From NCBI GenBank assembly GCA_934532985.1, contig CAKTAV010000001.1, positions 1 through 64,000 of the forward strand: a stretch of DNA of 64,000 nucleotides, in the 5' to 3' direction. Every line of letters starts with the position of its first letter. Position 1 is the first letter of the stretch. The stretch is from an uncultured Butyricicoccus sp. (GTDB lineage Bacteria; Bacillota; Clostridia; Oscillospirales; Butyricicoccaceae). A model generated the notes under the pieces. That model did not search any database. It saw only the letters and a program-made list of their open reading frames with translations, and was not told the origin of the DNA. Below, piece after piece: positions 62,352-64,000 of the stretch. Position numbers and translations under genes: made by a program.

Positions 62352-63850
62352 TTTGCTTCCCTCCCTTCACCCAATGCAAGTTCCATCAGGCGGCTGTTGT
62401 TGATTTCATGACCACTGACGCTGTTGACAATCCGTCCGCCTTGCAGAACAATAACACGGTCAGATAGGTCAATCATCTCATCGACTTCTGACGAAACCAA
62501 TAACACAGATGTACCGTTATCCGCCAGGCTCTGAATAATCTTATAAATTTCCATTTTTGAGCCGACATCGACGCCGCGTGTTGGCTCATCCAGCACCAGA
62601 ATATCCGCTCCCCGGTTCATCCATTTAGCAAAAATAACCTTCTGCTGATTGCCGCCAGACAGCTGATACAGCTTGGTCAGTGCATCCGGCACTTTGATAT
62701 TCAATCGGCGAATCAATTCCTCTGCATCCTTGACCTCGCGCTTTTCATTGATGAATTTTCCCATCTTAGAAGAATACTTGTCCAATGTTGCCGCTGTCGC
62801 ATTGCGTGCAACGTCCATCTGCAAAAACAAACCATCGGTATGGCGGCTCTCCGTGACATAACCACACTGTCTTAGGAAATCTCGCTTGTTAACCTTCTGC
62901 TTTTTTCCGTCAATCAGTCGATATACCTCTCCGCCGTCCACGCGATCCAGTCCAAACATCGCGCGCAGCAGCTCGGTGCGTCCGGAGCCCATCAATCCCC
63001 AGATTCCCAGAATCTCGCCCTTGCGCAGGGAAAAGCTAACGCCTTGGAGCAGATTTCCGCTCTGAATATTCTCCACCCAGAGCACTTCTTCTCCCATCTC
63101 ACGTCCATGCACCTTTTCCACTTTTTCGGTTTCTTCACCGATAATCATCGTGACGAGATCGCTCTTCTTTAGGCCTGCAACCTTTCCGCTGCCACTGTTC
63201 TTTCCATCGCGCATAACCATATAGTCATCACAGATATCTGTGATCTCATCCAAAAAGTGCGAGATATAAATAATAATCTTACCGTCTTTCCGCAGCTTAT
63301 CGATAACCTGAAACAGACTGTTTTTTTCGTTCAGGCTGAGCGATGAGGTCGGCTCGTCAAAGATAATAATATTCGCTCCCGCCGCCAACGCTCGCGCAAT
63401 TTCAACCATCTGGCGCGCGCCAATCGTGATATCCTCCATCTTGGATTTTGGATTGATATCATTTGAGCCCAAAATTTCCAGATATTTTTTCGCTTCTCGG
63501 TTCGCCTTTGCGCTGTCTACGACACCCGGAATCGAGCTTTTAAAAAAGTTCGAGATATACACGTTTTCCGCCACTGTCATCGAAGCAAAGAACAGCGGCT
63601 CCTGGTGGATAAACGCTACGCCGTTTAGCTCTGCCTCCTTCGGGCTTCCGATCGTTACGCTCTTGCCATTAATAAGGATCTCGCCCTCATCATGCTTGAT
63701 TACTCCACCCAATACATTCATCAAGGTAGATTTTCCGGCTCCATTGACACCAATCAACGCCAAAACCCGTCCTGGTTCTGCACGGAGAGAGACATCATCC
63801 AACGCCTTAACGCCCGGGAATTGTTTTGAGATATGATTCATTTCCAGCAT
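62348..63850 (-). CDS. Ribose-type sugar ABC transporter ATP-binding protein (double ABC)
   Basis: 500 residues from ATG 63850 (GAGGAGGG upstream; frame extends to 63865). Two ABC domains: the first with Walker A GVNGAGKSTLMNVLGG and Walker B ANIIIFDEPTSS, and the second with a degenerate GLMGSGRTELLRAMFG but a full signature LSGGNQQKVIFAKW and LVLDEPTRGVDVG. This is the RbsA/MglA pattern. It drives uptake through the two permeases. Confidence 0.93.
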   Translation of the reverse strand: MLEMNHISKQFPGVKALDDVSLRAEPGRVLALIGVNGAGKSTLMNVLGGVIKHDEGEILINGKSVTIGSPKEAELNGVAFIHQEPLFFASMTVAENVYISNFFKSSIPGVVDSAKANREAKKYLEILGSNDINPKSKMEDITIGARQMVEIARALAAGANIIIFDEPTSSLSLNEKNSLFQVIDKLRKDGKIIIYISHFLDEITDICDDYMVMRDGKNSGSGKVAGLKKSDLVTMIIGEETEKVEKVHGREMGEEVLWVENIQSGNLLQGVSFSLRKGEILGIWGLMGSGRTELLRAMFGLDRVDGGEVYRLIDGKKQKVNKRDFLRQCGYVTESRHTDGLFLQMDVARNATAATLDKYSSKMGKFINEKREVKDAEELIRRLNIKVPDALTKLYQLSGGNQQKVIFAKWMNRGADILVLDEPTRGVDVGSKMEIYKIIQSLADNGTSVLLVSSEVDEMIDLSDRVIVLQGGRIVNSVSGHEINNSRLMELALGEGREAK

Positions 63851-63861
63851 AGTATCCCTCC

Positions 63862-63999
63862 TCAATCCGCATTGCGCAGGCGGTCCAGTCCAATAATCAG
63901 AACAATCAGCACGCCCTTAATAATCAAGCCAATATAATATGAAATTCCCATCAAATTGATGAAATTACTAATCAGTGTAATAAATAACGCTCCCAAAAT
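63862..63999 (-). CDS. Second sugar ABC permease, C-terminal part (partial)
   Basis: The minus-strand frame is open from the window edge to TGA at 63864-63862 and gives the residues ILGALFITLISNFINL...IGLDRLRNAD (written in two parts), a hydrophobic end typical of RbsC-type permeases. It is 11 nt upstream of the ATPase start. The rest of the gene and any periplasmic-binding protein lie beyond the window. Confidence 0.85.
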   Translation of the reverse strand: MLGALFITLISNFINLMGISYYIGLIIKGVLIVLIIGLDRLRNAD

Positions 64000-64000
64000 A

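Overview
The window reads as chromosome of an anaerobic, spore-forming member of the Firmicutes (Clostridia, probably an Oscillospirales/Butyricicoccus-type gut bacterium; the genus is inferred, not proven). The grounds are sporulation genes (spoIVB, dpaA, dpaB), strong GGAGG ribosome sites, PyrR attenuation of a pyrimidine operon, the plsX-acpP-rnc-smc-ftsY order, Fe-S flavoenzymes and a GGGtGRT gene. No tRNA, rRNA, CRISPR array or intact insertion sequence was found.

Region by region. 1-700: debris of a phage or integrative element (end of a probable repressor, start of an ImmA/IrrE-like peptidase, an MGGRG-type phage protein, and a truncated next gene). 0.8-2.8 kb: spoIVB, a DUF2493/SLOG protein and a frameshifted XRE regulator. 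2.9-9.1 kb: pyrR-pyrF-carA-carB behind a promoter, PyrR-binding loop and attenuator. 9.2-13 kb: a small membrane protein, then an SPFH/zinc-ribbon, zinc-ribbon and TPM-domain trio. 13-15 kb: an IscU-like scaffold plus GGGtGRT protein with a 200-nt structured leader. 15.2-19.2 kb: secreted Ig-like protein, dipicolinate synthase dpaAB, enolase, and a hairpin cluster. 19.2-24.6 kb: a divergent topoisomerase IV pair, a small acidic membrane protein and rpsU. 24.6-36.1 kb: a long leftward run smc-ftsY-rph-rdgB-yhbY-nadD-yqeK-LCP-rsfS-leuS. 36.4-47.4 kb: leftward ktrB-ktrA-rlmB-like-dprA-topA-trmFO-plsX-acpP-rnc-radical SAM.

48.2-52.8 kb: a rightward five-gene cluster for a multisubunit flavin/iron-sulfur dehydrogenase (HcnABC / sarcosine oxidase / dye-linked proline dehydrogenase type) followed by a phosphate acyltransferase. 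Its codons are of the ribosomal-protein style, so it is probably highly expressed. 52.8-55.7 kb: a class M sirtuin and zinc macrodomain pair (reversible ADP-ribosylation) with a long gene overlap, then a PPOX flavoprotein and an Rrf2 regulator whose two promoters share an operator-like sequence. 55.8-58.8 kb: a secreted fibronectin type III protein, rpsI, rplM, a TtcA-like thiolase and a small membrane protein. 59-64 kb: two Gfo/Idh/MocA dehydrogenases (one close to IolG) and a ribose-type ABC transporter, consistent with inositol uptake and oxidation; this cluster runs off the right edge.

Leads I rate highest: the structured leader of the IscU/GGGtGRT operon, the flavin/Fe-S complex with unknown substrate, and the Rrf2 and sirtuin/macrodomain redox-stress genes.
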